Shown: positions 1-11,190, counted from the first letter of the stretch. The stretch: DNA of 64,000 nt from Oxytricha trifallax (GCA_000711775.1 ARYC01000219.1:1-64000); one strand, 5' to 3'. Notes: generated by a model from the sequence alone, not told the origin. Numbers and translations are program-made.

Positions 1-86
1 TAACGGTTATTAGTGGGTTGGTTGGATTTTAATTATTTATTTTTTTTTAATTTCAATTTGTTTTAGTAGATTGCTTAGTATATCGC

Positions 87-665
87 TCAAGTCCGGAGAT
101 AAGTCGCCAGTGATGAGTACCTTGGTGAAGGATCTGCGCATCCTCTACTAGGGCCTGCTGAGGGTGTCATCTCCTGTTAATTATGGGTTGAAGATTTCTA
201 TGTTTGTTCTATTGTCAAATCTTCATTTTATATTAGAGTTTTTGCCATTGAGTATTACATAGGGCCCCCACCTCTAGCCTTGAGCGCGTCTACACTTCTT
301 TGATCCTTCGTCGCATCTCACATAGTAGCTTCCATCGTCTCCTCCATCTCAATAAACTTCTAGTTGGCACAATCTTCAACAAATGTAAGCTTGCGGACTG
401 ACGTGTGTATTTCAATCATTGAGTCCACCAACTCCTTATAGTGCGTAATAACACTGTCACCAAAGATGGTTGAAGCGAGGTCCACAATCTCTTTCTAAGA
501 TCTTTAACCAACGGTCATATTATCTAAAAAGCATCGAAATCGTATCTCAAAGATGTCTAGCTCTGGAGTATGCGATGGTGCGAAGAGAGCCCGAAGGTTT
601 GGCGGCAGCACTCGCAGGTCAAGCTAGACTGGCGATGAGGATAGGAAGTTAATTATCGTATTGTT
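87..665 (-). pseudogene. GC-rich hypothetical ORF, broken
   Basis: The minus strand reads as one frame from about 665 down to a TGA at 87-89 when TAA and TAG are glutamine, but an in-frame TGA at 318-320 splits it. Base composition is clearly richer in G+C than the flanks. The upstream half contains an acidic, coiled-coil-like stretch (EIVDLASTIFGDS, then EMEETMEATM). The downstream half is rich in Ser, Thr and Pro. I recognise no domain. It lies outside the left terminal repeat of the neighbouring element, so it is probably host-derived: either a macronuclear-destined segment or an old pseudogene. The start is not visible and the left neighbour is outside the window. Confidence 0.35.
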
Positions 666-809
666 CACCCTGTTATCTGGGCTGAGCATCAGGGTTGTCG
701 ATTGAAGGCAAAATTATTATAAATATAGGAGATAAGGATAAATAAAATTTAATTAAATCACGCCTAATAATTTGGCAGCTTTATGTTTTTTGATTAAGGG
801 CCTATATAT

Positions 810-884
810 ATAAACCCCAATACATATGTGCATAAGAATTTGATAAGTGCGTAAACGAATTTAATTAAATGTGTTAATACGAAA
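810..884 (+). repeat. Left terminal inverted repeat of element 1
   Basis: All 75 bases match the reverse complement of 11116-11190. It begins ATAAACCCCAATACATATG and ends GTTAATACGAAA. Perfect identity over 75 bp between arms 10.2 kb apart implies recent mobility or constraint. Confidence 0.85.
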
Positions 885-1346
885 AATTAAATTAAGGCTT
901 TTTAACTAAATTTGAAAATGCCTCTTTAAGGTCCTTAGAAAGCGAGTCCGTGAAAAGCAGCGAATATTGAATCTTGAATTCTCTTAGCACTTAACCGTAC
1001 CAATTTATTAAGAATGATTAGTCAACTCAAAACAACCTAAAAATCCAGTACCTTTCCCTATTCACTTCCCCTCTTTTCAACATTTTCCTTCCCCCTACCC
1101 TGGCAACCCCCTAAAATCCAGTCTATAGGTTTAAGCCAGAACCCATTTTTGGACCTTCAAACCTTCTACCCGAAATTTCAATTTTGAGTACCATTAACTT
1201 CTAGCGATTCCCTCCTTGCTTATTTCTCATCACCATTAATCAGTTATAGACAGGCAAGGCTTTTGAATTTTAACGGATTTCGCGATTTCGACAATTTTAA
1301 AAAGCCAATTTTGGATGGGCTCGAGCTAAACTTTCTAAAAATTATC
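885..1346. other. Leader region of element 1, no gene seen
   Basis: AT-rich at first, then a pyrimidine-rich stretch around 1050-1110. Several copies of the short motif AAATCCAG occur (near 1037, 1114 and later 1543). I see no coding pattern. It may hold the promoter of the downstream genes, but nothing recognisable marks one. Confidence 0.3.
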
Positions 1347-1622
1347 ATGGCTCTTCAACCACCCATCACCTTGAGACTTAAATCTGCTAGTTATGTTAGT
1401 AACAGTGAATTATATCTACTAGAAGTGCAATTTCTTCTAGCTAGCTCTAAATCGGAGGATAGAGACGAAAGTGTGAAAAATCTCTCAGTAAATTTGCAAA
1501 AATCCAATCCAAATTTTAATAATCCAGCTATTTAGTATTAAAATCCAGTCGAACTAATCATTAAAATCTACCATAAACTAGATGAATCCAGCCCCTGGAT
1601 TTTAGATGGCTTCTAAGACTGA
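1347..1622 (+). CDS. Small ORF upstream of the SecA-like gene
   Basis: A 91-codon frame starts at ATG 1347, uses TAG and TAA as glutamine near its end, and stops at TGA 1620-1622. Its last 17 bases overlap the start of the SecA-like gene in another frame. No domain is recognised. The N-terminal part is moderately hydrophobic, the rest polar. It could be a short leader gene of the element, or an upstream piece of the SecA-like gene joined by splicing. Confidence 0.3.
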
Positions 1623-4514
1623 CCCTCCTCAACTTCTCAATAAGTAAGCTGGTAAGCTCAAATCTTTGATATTACCTTCTATTTAGAACCTATTAATTGA
1701 TTAGCAGGTGCCAGAACTGGTACCCGAACAAGAAAACTTACTTCCAAGTTTTGAAAATCTACTAGCCAATGTAAATCTTGAAGATGCGGGTAAATCTAAG
1801 GGTATAAAATCTGAATATAAAAATGCACAAGACAGTGCTAAATTCAATAATGCAAAGGAATTTCTTTACTAAAACAACTTTAATTTAAGTTTGCTGCTGG
1901 AGCAGGTGGATTTTGCAGGCTTTGAAAAGACTAAGGATTTTAAGTAGTACGTGAGAAAGTATTTAAATAACTATAAACCCAAGTAAGTGAAGCACAGCCA
2001 CGAAAGTAAATCTGTAATTTCAGAGCCTCCTGAACTATCTGCAATCGACGAAGAGGTGAAGGTGAGTGATTTCACTAAGAGCGTAAGCTTTGCAAGCGAT
2101 TAGAAACATGATAAAGAACCCTTACCTCAACTCTTTATAAACTACGGCGCGATCATCGGCCACGAGTTGTTAATTAAACACTTTGAAAATTCCAAAAATT
2201 CTAAATATTATGAAAGGTCTTGCATCTTGCAAGAAATAGTGACTCGTAACACTCAGTCACTTTTATCATTCTTGAACAATTTTGAGAACGTCAACGATCA
2301 ATAAATATTCTAGGACCTGTTCTCCCTGCTGGTGGATTTAATTCTCAGCAATAGTAATATAGATCAAGATTCCAAGCCTCGTATCATTTTAGCCGCATTG
2401 GGTTATTATATGGGAGAAAAAGTCGAAGTTGAAGACTCACTTATTTTTGAATCAATATTATTATTAATTCGCTCGCCTAACGCAAGGCAGGCACTAGGCC
2501 TGACAAACTCCGTATTCTTCAACACAGCTTCAGCCTTCACAAAATAGCTTGCTCAAGTGAAAAAACTGGATGATTCAATCCCTTATGTAATACAATTTAT
2601 GAGTGACACCTGGTAGTTATACTGAATTGAGCCTCAAGTTAGAAGGTTAATATCGTCTTCATTCTTTATATTGAATGTACCTTTCATTACTTTACTCAAA
2701 CAAGACTGCGGCTTGCACTTAATCAGAGATATTCCAGTTGTATATACAGAGCACTTCGTGAGAATTTGTGCTTTAAGTCAATGTTACTTTAGAAGATGGT
2801 ACATTTCTTACAGGTAATTTCTTACAGAAGTAAGAGGTTATAGATTAAAACACCATGGTTTACTTTATCAAAGGCCTCGCATCAAGACTATAGAATAGAG
2901 ACGTGCAATGGGTTGGCAAGATTGAGCAAATCAAGAGGCTTCAACAGTAATTAATAGGAGCTTAGGTCGAAAAGAATGAAAGACTTACAAGTAACATTAT
3001 TGAAAACTGCCTTAATGGTGACTGTTCTGAAATTCAACGAATTTTGCAGCTACCTCGCAATATGGAAACATTCTATGATAAAATTGTTGCAGAACTACTT
3101 TAACTCTTTGAGAATGTTAACATTATGCACTAATTAGCAAGGACTTTCAATTAAAAGCCTTCAAATGAAAGGTTGAGCGTGAGTGAAGATTTAGAAAAAC
3201 TGCAGTAGAATCTTGGATTTAAGTTGTATAGTTCACAAGTTTTGTGCATTAACTACATTTGCGATAACTTACAGTCAAGTCATTTAATTCATTTTGGTAT
3301 TGGAAATAGCAAGACCTTAATTTCTATTGCGTTAGCCATTTTTTTAGCTCTTAAAACCAAGCTGTCCGTAATCATAATTGGTAAGAATGAGCACTTGGTA
3401 TAGAGGGATTTCAAGAAATTCTAAAAGTTAATTAGTGCAATGGCTCTTAATTCAAACTTTAATTTCATCGCAAGAAGCGCAGGTATTTATTTCTTTACTC
3501 AGACAACTGAAGAAATAAACGAAGAACCCTAAATTCATGAGTGTGTGGCACGAGAGTATCGTGCTGGTTGATGAGTACGATTGGATTTTATTAGATGGTT
3601 CCAGTGAAAACATTGTAAACTAGCTCAATCTCTTCAAGCAAGCAAAAAGTATTGTTGGTTTTTCAGGCAGCCATCTTTCTCAAACCGAATAACATTCTTA
3701 ACTTGGCTTTGTCAAGCACGCCTGTGGTGTTCCCTACACTTGATAAGTTGTAAGGAGACAAGAAAATTAGCTGCCAGACTTGCTCGTGAATTCAAATCAA
3801 GGAGATTATTTGAAAACAATCAAGGAAATCACAAAGGATTAAGTAGCGAATTCCCCAGTTTTAATTGTTGCCTCTGCAAATTACAGCACTATCGAATAAG
3901 GCCTTTAATATTCAGGCTTTGATTTCACAAGTTTCAGCCACGGCCACGCTGCTGTAATTGAAGCTACCCTTGAAGGCAGGTATTTAATGAAGAATGCAAG
4001 CAAGAACTATGGAATTTACTTGTTGAATGAAGCATAGGGTAGAGGCACAGACATTTAAATGAATGATGAAATCAATCAAAATGGTGGTTCATATTTAATT
4101 ATCGCAGATGTTTTTACAAAAAGATCTGAAGAATAAATCATTGGTAGGATTGGTAGGCTCAACACCAAAGGTAGATGGCAGAGAGTGTTATATAAACTCG
4201 CTTCTAAAAGTAATGCAGAGCAGCTGCTCGTAGTGGAGTAAAATGAAACAGACCTTAATCTTGATCGCAAGTACAATTTGGTATAATCAATTTTGTAAAA
4301 TCAATAAGAAGCAATGGAAAATTCAATTGAATCAAACTTAGTGCCTCAAGAATAGATAACTGCAAAACTTTCCAATAAGAATGAGGATGATAAGAAGGTA
4401 CGAGAAATTGTTGAACACCTTATAAGGCTCACTGAGAAATCTTATAACGAAGCAATCCATCCAATTGAAGAAGAGAAGAAAGAAAAAGTTGAGGAACTTA
4501 AAGAGGCTGTCTGA
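1606..4514 (+). pseudogene. SecA-like DEAD ATPase (element 1 copy), frameshifted
   Basis: ATG at 1606 opens a frame of about 970 codons. The N-terminal third is unassigned. A Walker A-like GIGNSKT lies near 3296 (Ser where GKT normally has Gly). It is followed by IIGKNEHL, then a Walker B segment VLVDEYDW near 3566, and motifs QGRGTDI near 4035 and GRIGRLNTKG near 4143. The last two match the RGTDI and GRxGRQG signatures of SecA helicase domain 2. SecA proteins are ATP-driven protein-export motors; what a SecA-like ATPase does in a ciliate transposon is unknown. Lesions: in-frame TGA at 2623-2625 and frame changes near 2820, 3530 and 3740. The same gene sits in element 2 with Walker A intact. 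The C-terminal tail may extend beyond the TGA at 4512, since the element 2 copy is longer there. Confidence 0.7.
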
Positions 4515-4970
4515 GTTGAAGAACCAACTGAATAAAGTAAATTGGGTTTTTATTAACCAACTCTCATAGAGGTATAGAAGAGAAGATGAGTTAAAATCCA
4601 GTGCTGCAAAACAAACCGTTTGAAGAGGTATAGAAATTGGTGCAAAAGAATTTAAAGCGGTAGCACCATGAGATTACTAAGGCTCAAAGCAGAGAGAGAT
4701 CCAAAAGTAAAAGCAGTACTACAAGTTCAAGGAGAAGATTAGTGAAAGGATAATAAAAGCTTGACTAAATCAAAGAATAAAATAAGACTTGAGATCTTTA
4801 TACTCGTCGCAGTGTCAGAGATAAAACATTCACTTGCACTTATACAGAGCTGCCAGAGAGTGAAGAGACAATTGAAAGATGGTTGAAGGCGGCCTCTAGT
4901 GAGAGAAGGCACTTTAAAAGCGACATAAATCACAAAAATCCAGAGAGAAAACAAAGATTAAGAATATGAG
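4515..4970 (+). pseudogene. RS/charged tail or small ORF after the SecA-like gene
   Basis: Open stretches in more than one plus frame encode a charged segment including SRERSKSKSS and, after a TGA near 4790, a segment ending at TGA 4967-4969. The element 2 SecA-like protein extends about 660 bp past motif GRxGR, which would reach this region. I therefore favour a decayed SecA-like C-terminal tail over a separate gene. Codon phase is not continuous. Confidence 0.3.
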
Positions 4971-5078
4971 ATTTATCTTAATTTTTTTAAGTAATTCACC
5001 AAATTCAAGTTTTTGCTATTAATAGTATATAGAGATTCATGAAGGAATAGAAGCAGCAGCATTCAAAATCTGAAGTTC

Positions 5079-5897
5079 TCAGCTGCGCTAAGCAGGCTCA
5101 ATCAGTTGTTATTGAGCATAAACTGGTCTCTCATCTTTCGTTAGTCAAGCAACTCACTTTACATATTATCATGCTCTTGTTTCAACTTTTAGTTTACTGC
5201 AAGAAATCCTGCTTATCTTATTTTAAAGCTTATTCATAATCTTTTACTTCCTCCATTTAATCACGAGCTCTCTTTCTTTTAGATGAATCTATTAATAGAT
5301 TCACAGCCTTACCTCACTCAGCTTTACAAGAAATTAAGAGAGAGTAGACTTACTGCTAAAGTTAAGGCATCTGCTGAGAGCGTCCACAAACTCGGGTCTA
5401 ATTTCTATAACGAGATCTCTGTTTTACTCTAGCTTTTCTCTTCGTTAGAGCATTTCATCATGAATCATCTGGGAGACACCATCGGTGTCTAGGGTGAAGA
5501 GCAAGTCACAGATCCATTATCTGTCTAGGTGGACCCAATCTCGTTCATCAGGCAAGTATTACAGCAGTCTTGCAGATCCTCTTGCATAATCGAGAAAGTC
5601 TTAAACTGTAAGTCCATCGATTTGAGGCACTGCTGACATTTGACTGCGTCTCTTCTTACATACTATAATAACAGTTACAGGGGTAAGTTAATCGTTACTT
5701 CTTTCTCTGCTCTTATGATTTACTTAAGGAAATAAATGCTGGTGAAGTCTGCTTTGGGTAAGAAAGCGTGGCAGTCTTGGGCAAGAAAGTTGTATAGCTC
5801 TTTCTTACTTTTGCATTTCTGGGCGAGTTCTAGAACATTGATACCAGTAAGTTATCCTTGGTTCATTAAAATTTAAAAGTTAGGTGCCTTTCACCAT
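5079..5897 (-). CDS. orfB, conserved element protein (element 1 copy)
   Basis: Read on the minus strand from ATG 5897 to TGA 5079-5081, with probable short introns (a donor GTAACG lies at 5698-5693). The protein aligns convincingly with orfB of element 2. Shared blocks are FLPK...IYFLK against YLPK...ICFLK, LTVQDFLDYAR against LTADDFLDYAK, and YLPDERDWVHLDRQWICDLL against YLPDQRDWLHLDKKWICDIL, then a final ERP/GRP block. It is convergent with the SecA-like gene and lies upstream of the transposase on the other strand, exactly as in element 2. No known domain is recognised. Conservation between two diverged copies argues for a real protein and against the plus-strand frame that overlaps it. 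Confidence 0.55.
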
Positions 5898-6239
5898 TTT
5901 TTATAGGTCAATTTCGATTCAGGAAGACACTACCGTTACTAAAACTAGAGAGTGCTTTTCATGATAATGAAATGTTACCAGCACGGTCCAATTTCAGCTA
6001 GCGGAATTCCTACCAGCACCAAGAGAATTCATTATTATTAAATTTAGGAATCCGTCTATGGAATCATATTATTAGAAACGACAGTCAAGACTCTCAGAAT
6101 TCTTCAAGTTGGAAGATAAAGATTATGATGGTAATAGTTCAAGTGAAGAGCAGAGCTCTTCCAGTGGTTCAGAAGATTTTCAAAATCATGCAGAATACTT
6201 AACAACTAACATGCTTTACCAGGAACATAACTCTTGCAG

Positions 6240-7630
6240 ATGTGAATATAGAAGAAGTAAGTGAAAATGATATGACTTCACTATTTAATGAGATTCGTGA
6301 TGAAATTTCAGAGTTTGAAATCGATGGATTTATCATTGATCCTAAACAAAAATATAGAGAAAGTATTAAAAAAGGAGCTAATGAATCATTACTTAATGAT
6401 AATTAAATTAAGACTCTTGGTTAGCTAGTGTAAGCTTTACACTGAGTATAAGCAATCAGATTTAGAACCCTAGAGTTTGATGGAACGTGGTTAAGATTTC
6501 GACTTAAAAGCTCGTGAAGCCAAAGTTATTGAGAATCATAAAGTAAAAGATTAAATTCCAATTTTTGGTTAGCACACACAATTGAATGCAATAGTTCCTT
6601 GTAGACTGCAAAAGTAGTTAAGAAAGGAGAAATAATTGTAAGAGAAGGAACTTAAACTTGAAGAGGAGTCACTTAGATTAAGAGTTACAGAAAAGTTAAC
6701 TTGCCTCTAAATAATGGATAGACTTGGTATATCATACTATAAATTAAGAAGGTACTTAAAATGCTTAATTTTGGAATCTTAAATAAATTAATAGAGGCAA
6801 GTATAAGAAACTGCATAGCAGAACACGCACTCATATCGTGAATATGTTAATGTTTAACACTTAACCAGTGCAGGTTTCTGATATACAGCACAGTTTACAG
6901 AAGAATATTTAGTTAAGGTGTAGCAAGTAAATGATAAGAAGATTTTGAAGAATGAATTAATGATGACTTATAAATAAATCAAGTAGATTTCAACATTGCA
7001 TAATAGCAATAGTAGCAAGTTATAAAGATAGTATGCAGCTCAATAATTCGTGGAACACTTAAGTAAGGGTAGGAGAATAATCAATATTGATGAATAAACT
7101 CTTAACTAAACAGATTAAAGACACAGAGGTTGGACTGCCCCTTATGTAAAAAATAGAGTTATAAATTCACAGAGACTAAAATAAATGAATTTAATTATTG
7201 GAGTTGCAAGTACAGGAGAGCTGTACTATACAGTTAATCATGGAAGAACTAACTAGCACTCATATATGGACTCCCTATGTAAACTAGTTAATGTATTGGA
7301 TTCAGTTGACACTAGTTGGAGAGAAAATACTTTAATTCTACTTGATAACGCACCACACCACAGATCACAAAGTATTATGAATAAGTACCTGGATTTGGCT
7401 TTGCCAATAATGTTTTTAGGGCCTTATCACTATAGAATCGCACCTGTTGAATTGATGTACTCTTGAATCAAAAATCGACTTCAACCCTCTGAATACCAAG
7501 GCGTAATCAAAGTAAGTCACTTGGAGTTCACCTTTTTAGGGGCTACTGGGCAGCATTCATGAAAGAGCTGGGCATGAATATTAGCAGGATCAACTAGAAC
7601 TTGGTGAGGCGCTGCTTTTATACGTGTTGA
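6240..7630 (+). pseudogene. Tc1/mariner-type DDE transposase (element 1 copy)
   Basis: Recognisable from about 6870. A helix-turn-helix-like segment (VSDIQHSLQKN) is followed by the catalytic core: IINIDEQ (first Asp) with downstream RGWTAP, then LILLDNAPHHRS (second Asp), then FLGPYHYRIAPVELMYS (Glu, in the place of the family's P-x-E). This is the arrangement of the IS630/Tc1/mariner DDE_3 fold that cuts and pastes DNA by two-metal catalysis. Lesions: a frameshift near 6940 and a TGA replacing the conserved Trp just after the catalytic Glu (near 7464). Upstream of 6860 the frame is open in parts but not assignable. The C-terminus is uncertain because two frames are plausible past 7500. A second, diverged copy is at 19618-20840. 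Confidence 0.7.
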
Positions 7631-7668
7631 CAGCGGCCTTGGAATCGATTTCGCTAAAAGATTTGTGA

Positions 7669-8662
7669 GCTAGGCGAAAGTGCGAGGTTAATAAGCGGGG
7701 CTTGCTAGCAAGAGTGGCCTTATTTAATTCGATTTTTGCGAGTATTAGAAATTATTAAGGAGAGCTTTTTAAGTTGAATTAAGAACAGTTAATTGAATTT
7801 GAAATGAAATCTGCAAGGCTCTTACATTTAATTTATCTCGAATTTCTTGATAATTATTCACGATTTTTATAGGTTGGAATTCGCCATTTTGAAAAGTAGG
7901 TACCTTCAAAATGAGAGCAGTTAAGTTAAAATGGCGATTTTTGAGAACTAGGCTTATAAAAATTAAGGGCTTGGGCTTTAAACTGTGTAAGTTAAATGCA
8001 CAAAAATAGAAAGTTGGAATTTTAAAAGTAAGGAAAATAGAGCGATTTTCGCAATAATTATATAAAAGAAAGCAAATTAATTAAGAAGTCATAATTAGAA
8101 AATGGGGAACTTTGCGAATTTTTATTATTGAAATCCTTAATTTAATATTCCCTAAATTTTATGCTTTAACTTTGCATTTTTTATTCATTTTGCCTTAAAA
8201 AGTGGCCGAAATAAGCAAGAAATGCATTTTTACCATTCATTTTCTTGAAAAATGGGTGAAAAGTGAAAAAAAATCAGTCCTTTAAATATTGGGAAATGCG
8301 AAGCTATTTAAGAGAGACGCAAATTATAATTATTTATAATATTTACAAACAACCAAAACTTTTTCTCAACCTTATTTTCGTTTTTTTAAACAATTTTATC
8401 CAGCATGAATTAATACAATTCAAATTCATCTCATGGCAGTTAGGAGAATATCTCCGATGCAATCCAAAATTCGAGATAATAAATCTCATAAATTATAAAC
8501 TTTGTAGGAGCTGGTTCCTAATAAAACTAAAATTAAGGCAATAATTCATTGCAAAACTTCAATAACCAGCCAAATTAATTCTAGTAGAATCTTCCTAGAA
8601 ATTAATAACAAAATCCTTTGTTAGTTTTAAATCCTCCAAGCTAAAGTTTTTTACCTTAATAG
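7669..8662. other. AT-rich intergenic stretch in element 1
   Basis: No assignable gene. Near 7884-7960 there is a short imperfect hairpin built from CGCCATTTTGAA and TTCAAAATG/AAAATGGCG. A frame from about 8263 to 8713 lacks TGA, but its composition is just that of AT-rich DNA. The region may contain the promoter of the following ORF. Confidence 0.3.
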
Positions 8663-9946
8663 ATGCAGTAAGTGCAACTTCAACAAAATCAAGGTTAAAA
8701 TTAACCAGTAAATTATGACCCTAAAAGGGTATTAGAAATAAATCTAAAACATTTTAAATTTGATGGTGATATTGACCCAAAAAGTGAGCATTCAATCACT
8801 TAAAATTCTTTTATTTCCACTGTAATTGCCAGATTTGCGCCTTCTTTTTTAAAAGAGAACTGTGATGACTATACTTTGTCAAGAATTTAGGGTCCTCTTT
8901 ATAAGGAAAACACAAAAAGTAGCTTGAACATTTCAAGTTTAAATTGCAAAGGTGAATTCGACAACCTTTAAGAGAAATTTCCACTTTTAATAGTTCAGTA
9001 ATTCAATGCACTTAATTAAGTTATGGGTAAACCTGTTATTATAAGCCACGAAGAAATTCTTCAACATTTGCTTATTTTTTATGAAGAGACTAAAATTATT
9101 GAAGATATTTACACCTACAATCATTATATGGACTTTGAAAATTTTTATGGAGTATTAACTGACAAATCTTTTAAGCATTACAGCCTTACTTGTATTGACA
9201 AATTTTCAAAGTATGAATTTTAAACTGAAAATAGATTCAGATATGGAATAACTGCAACTCTTACCAATTATGGGAAAACCCCAATCATTATGTAAGTTTT
9301 AAATCGTACTGAAAAAGCATTCGTTGTATTCAAGAAAATTTAATAAATTTGGTATGTTTATCTTGATAATGAAAATATGTGTGCTATTAACACTTAAGTT
9401 CCCCAAGGTTATTAAATGGACAAAAATAAAATAGTTTCAATTGGAGAACTCGCATTAATTTAGGACTTCCTTGGACTTGATCATAAAATCTACACTATTT
9501 AATCTAATTTCTAGGGAATTAATTAAGACAAAATTCGTATTGCAAACATTATTAGGAACTATAACTAGAAAATCGATTACTAAACTTCACTCGTAAAATG
9601 GGATTAATTCCTTGAGCATTCAGTGGAGTGCTCAACAACTTATGGACTCTAGTGCAAAGTGCAAAAATATCCAACTCTAAACTTTAGCCTTGCCAATTAT
9701 ATAAAAAGTGCCTCTCTCGAAAATCATGTCTAATGCAAACCTAGTGGCTCTCAAATTCCAGAAAAATAAGCCAAGAAAAAATCAACAAAATCTAAAAATA
9801 TTCATAAAGACAAGAAGTCAAGAAAATCCAGAAAATCCAAGAATTAGTCTAAGAGAAAATCAAAAGCCAAAAAACACTCAAGTTCAGATTCCGAATCAGA
9901 TAGTGACACCCATTCAGCTACAGAATAAAACAGTGACTCATATTGA
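8663..9946 (+). CDS. Intact 427-aa ORF with RS/Lys-rich tail, unknown function
   Basis: Uninterrupted from ATG 8663 to TGA 9944-9946 with dozens of TAA and TAG glutamine codons, so it is the best preserved gene of element 1. The first 12 codons are Gln-rich. Residues of about 30-330 look like a globular domain of mixed beta/alpha character without recognisable motifs (short landmarks: GKPVIISHEEI, DKFSKYEF, CSTTYGLQC). The last about 80 residues are Lys/Arg/Ser-rich (SRKSRKSKN, KHSSSDSESDSD), like RS-type or nuclear low-complexity tails. It lies downstream of the transposase inside the terminal repeats. Its intactness next to damaged neighbours is notable: it may be a host gene segment captured by, or inserted in, the element. 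Function not inferred. Confidence 0.7.
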
Positions 9947-10019
9947 AAGCTGAAAGCTTAATTAATTAATTATAATTTAATATTTAATTTTTAATTTAAT
10001 AGATTTAAATAAATTCTCT

Positions 10020-10190
10020 CATCTTCATCATCATCTTCATCTTCATCATCTTCATCTTAATTATTCTTAATTTTCAAAAACTCTAACCATTTAATTAAAA
10101 TATTTTCAGGTTTTAAATCTCTATGTATAATTTTCAGAATAAACGATAAGTACATTGTTAAAGAGTTAAATTAATAATAAATTAATAATT
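10020..10190 (-). pseudogene. Protein kinase catalytic-loop fragment A
   Basis: The minus strand encodes LKIIHRDLKPENIL followed after about 20 residues by NNQDEDDEDEDDD. HRDLKPEN is the catalytic loop of eukaryotic protein kinases. Only this loop is present; no glycine loop, DFG or APE motif is nearby. AT-rich DNA bounds it on both sides. It could be a small macronuclear-destined segment of a scrambled kinase gene or a gene scrap. Confidence 0.55.
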
Positions 10191-10295
10191 AATTATAAAA
10201 TTATAAAAAAAGAGGCAGCATTCAAGCCTACACACTTAAAAGAACAATTTACAGGGGAAACATAATAATGATAATAATAAAGTCAAGCTGGCAGT

Positions 10296-10316
10296 GATAA
10301 GGGGTTTTGGGGTTTA
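10296..10316 (+). repeat. Internal telomere-like G4T4 tract
   Basis: The sequence AAGGGGTTTTGGGGTTTA resembles the terminal bases of TBE inverted repeats (CTAAGGGGTTTTGGGGTTTTG) and the hypotrich telomeric repeat. It stands alone in AT-rich DNA; no further TBE sequence is recognised next to it. Likely a relic TBE end. Confidence 0.4.
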
Positions 10317-10534
10317 TTTGAGAAGTAAAAATAATTATAATAATTAAATACGGGAAATATATACGGGGAAATGGCATTTTCGGCATTTTAAATATTCAGA
10401 ATTAAGTCTCAAGGGAATTATAATAACTAGGGGATTGAGAAACTAAAATTATAATAATTAAAAATAAATGAAATCAACTCTGCAAATAAATGCAATTAAA
10501 TTTAAATCCTTGGATACTCACATTTTGTACAGAC

Positions 10535-10770
10535 ATAGACTCTAAATGCTAGAGAAATAAATCAAAAATATTTTTGAAAATATAATACACAGAGACATTA
10601 AGCCTGATAATATTTTTACTATACAAATGCACTTTCGAAAAATTATTCACAGAGACATTAAACCAGAAAATATCAATTCAACTCTGACAGTTTTTTTAAT
10701 ATAAATAATAACAAAATCAAAAATAATAATTAAGATGAAGATGAAGAAGATGAAGAGGAAGACCACTAAT
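10535..10770 (+). pseudogene. Tandem protein kinase catalytic-loop fragments B and C
   Basis: On the plus strand two catalytic-loop copies follow one another in the same frame about 57 bp apart: IIHRDIKPDNIF near 10585 and IIHRDIKPENIN near 10646. An acidic segment (NNNQDEDEEDEEED) in another frame then mirrors the acidic tail of fragment A. Two catalytic loops cannot belong to one kinase domain, so these are fragments or paralogous segments. They sit 0.4 kb from fragment A in the opposite orientation. Confidence 0.5.
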
Positions 10771-11115
10771 TATTTATTTTAATTTAATTTCTTTAAAAAA
10801 TTTATATATTTACCCTTGTTTGCATATTGCCTTATATTAGACTTTCATTTTAATTTAATAATTAATTTAATTTATTCTAAATATTCAAATATGCCTCATT
10901 TTTTTCCACATTTTTGATTCAGAAAATAAAAAAGATTTCGGCGACCACATTTCCGATTTTCATTTTGATTTTTTAATTCTTGCTCTACGATTTTCGCTCG
11001 ATTTAATTCTGCAAAAATCAAGGGCAAAAAAAAAACGCGGTTTTCTGAGAAATTCCAAAATTCGGGAGGTCATGTCCGTCTACTACAAAGTACTTTAATT
11101 TTATAATCAACGTTA

Positions 11116-11190
11116 TTTCGTATTAACACATTTAATTAAATTCGTTTACGCACTTATCAAATTCTTATGCACATATGTATTGGGGTTTAT
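11116..11190 (-). repeat. Right terminal inverted repeat of element 1
   Basis: Reverse complement of 810-884 with no mismatch. Immediately outside, 11191-11204 adds a tandem copy of the outer unit (GTATTGGGGTTTA), which the left end lacks. Confidence 0.85.

Larger units (their letters stand above)
810..11190. mobile_element. Large TIR transposon (element 1) with SecA-like ATPase, orfB and Tc1-type transposase
   Basis: Two perfectly matching 75-bp inverted repeats (810-884 and 11116-11190) bound a 10.4-kb interval. Inside, in order, lie a SecA-like gene (+), orfB (-), a DDE transposase of the Tc1/mariner-IS630 superfamily (+), an RS-tailed ORF (+) and kinase-like scraps. The block SecA-like > orfB < transposase > recurs in the same order and orientation at 19618-29690, which supports these genes travelling together. 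The repeats start with AAACCCCAA, reminiscent of half a telomeric repeat; the right end carries a second tandem copy of that 14-bp unit. An AT or TA target duplication is possible but cannot be separated from the repeat itself. The transposase and SecA-like genes are damaged, so this copy is probably inactive. That it is a new family is inference. Confidence 0.72.

Noticed and set aside
5283-6126. Long plus-strand open frame with one TGA between the SecA-like gene and the transposase
   Set aside because: It is antisense to orfB, whose minus-strand translation is conserved in element 2; the plus frame has no counterpart there.
7512-7539. 28-nt intron near the end of the element 1 transposase
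   Set aside because: GT...AG borders exist, but an unspliced alternative frame near the C-terminus resembles the element 2 copy as well, so the call is not supportable.
8263-8713. 149-codon open frame upstream of the RS-tailed ORF
   Set aside because: Composition is that of AT-rich spacer, it has no motif, and it overlaps the start of a clearly coding frame in another phase.
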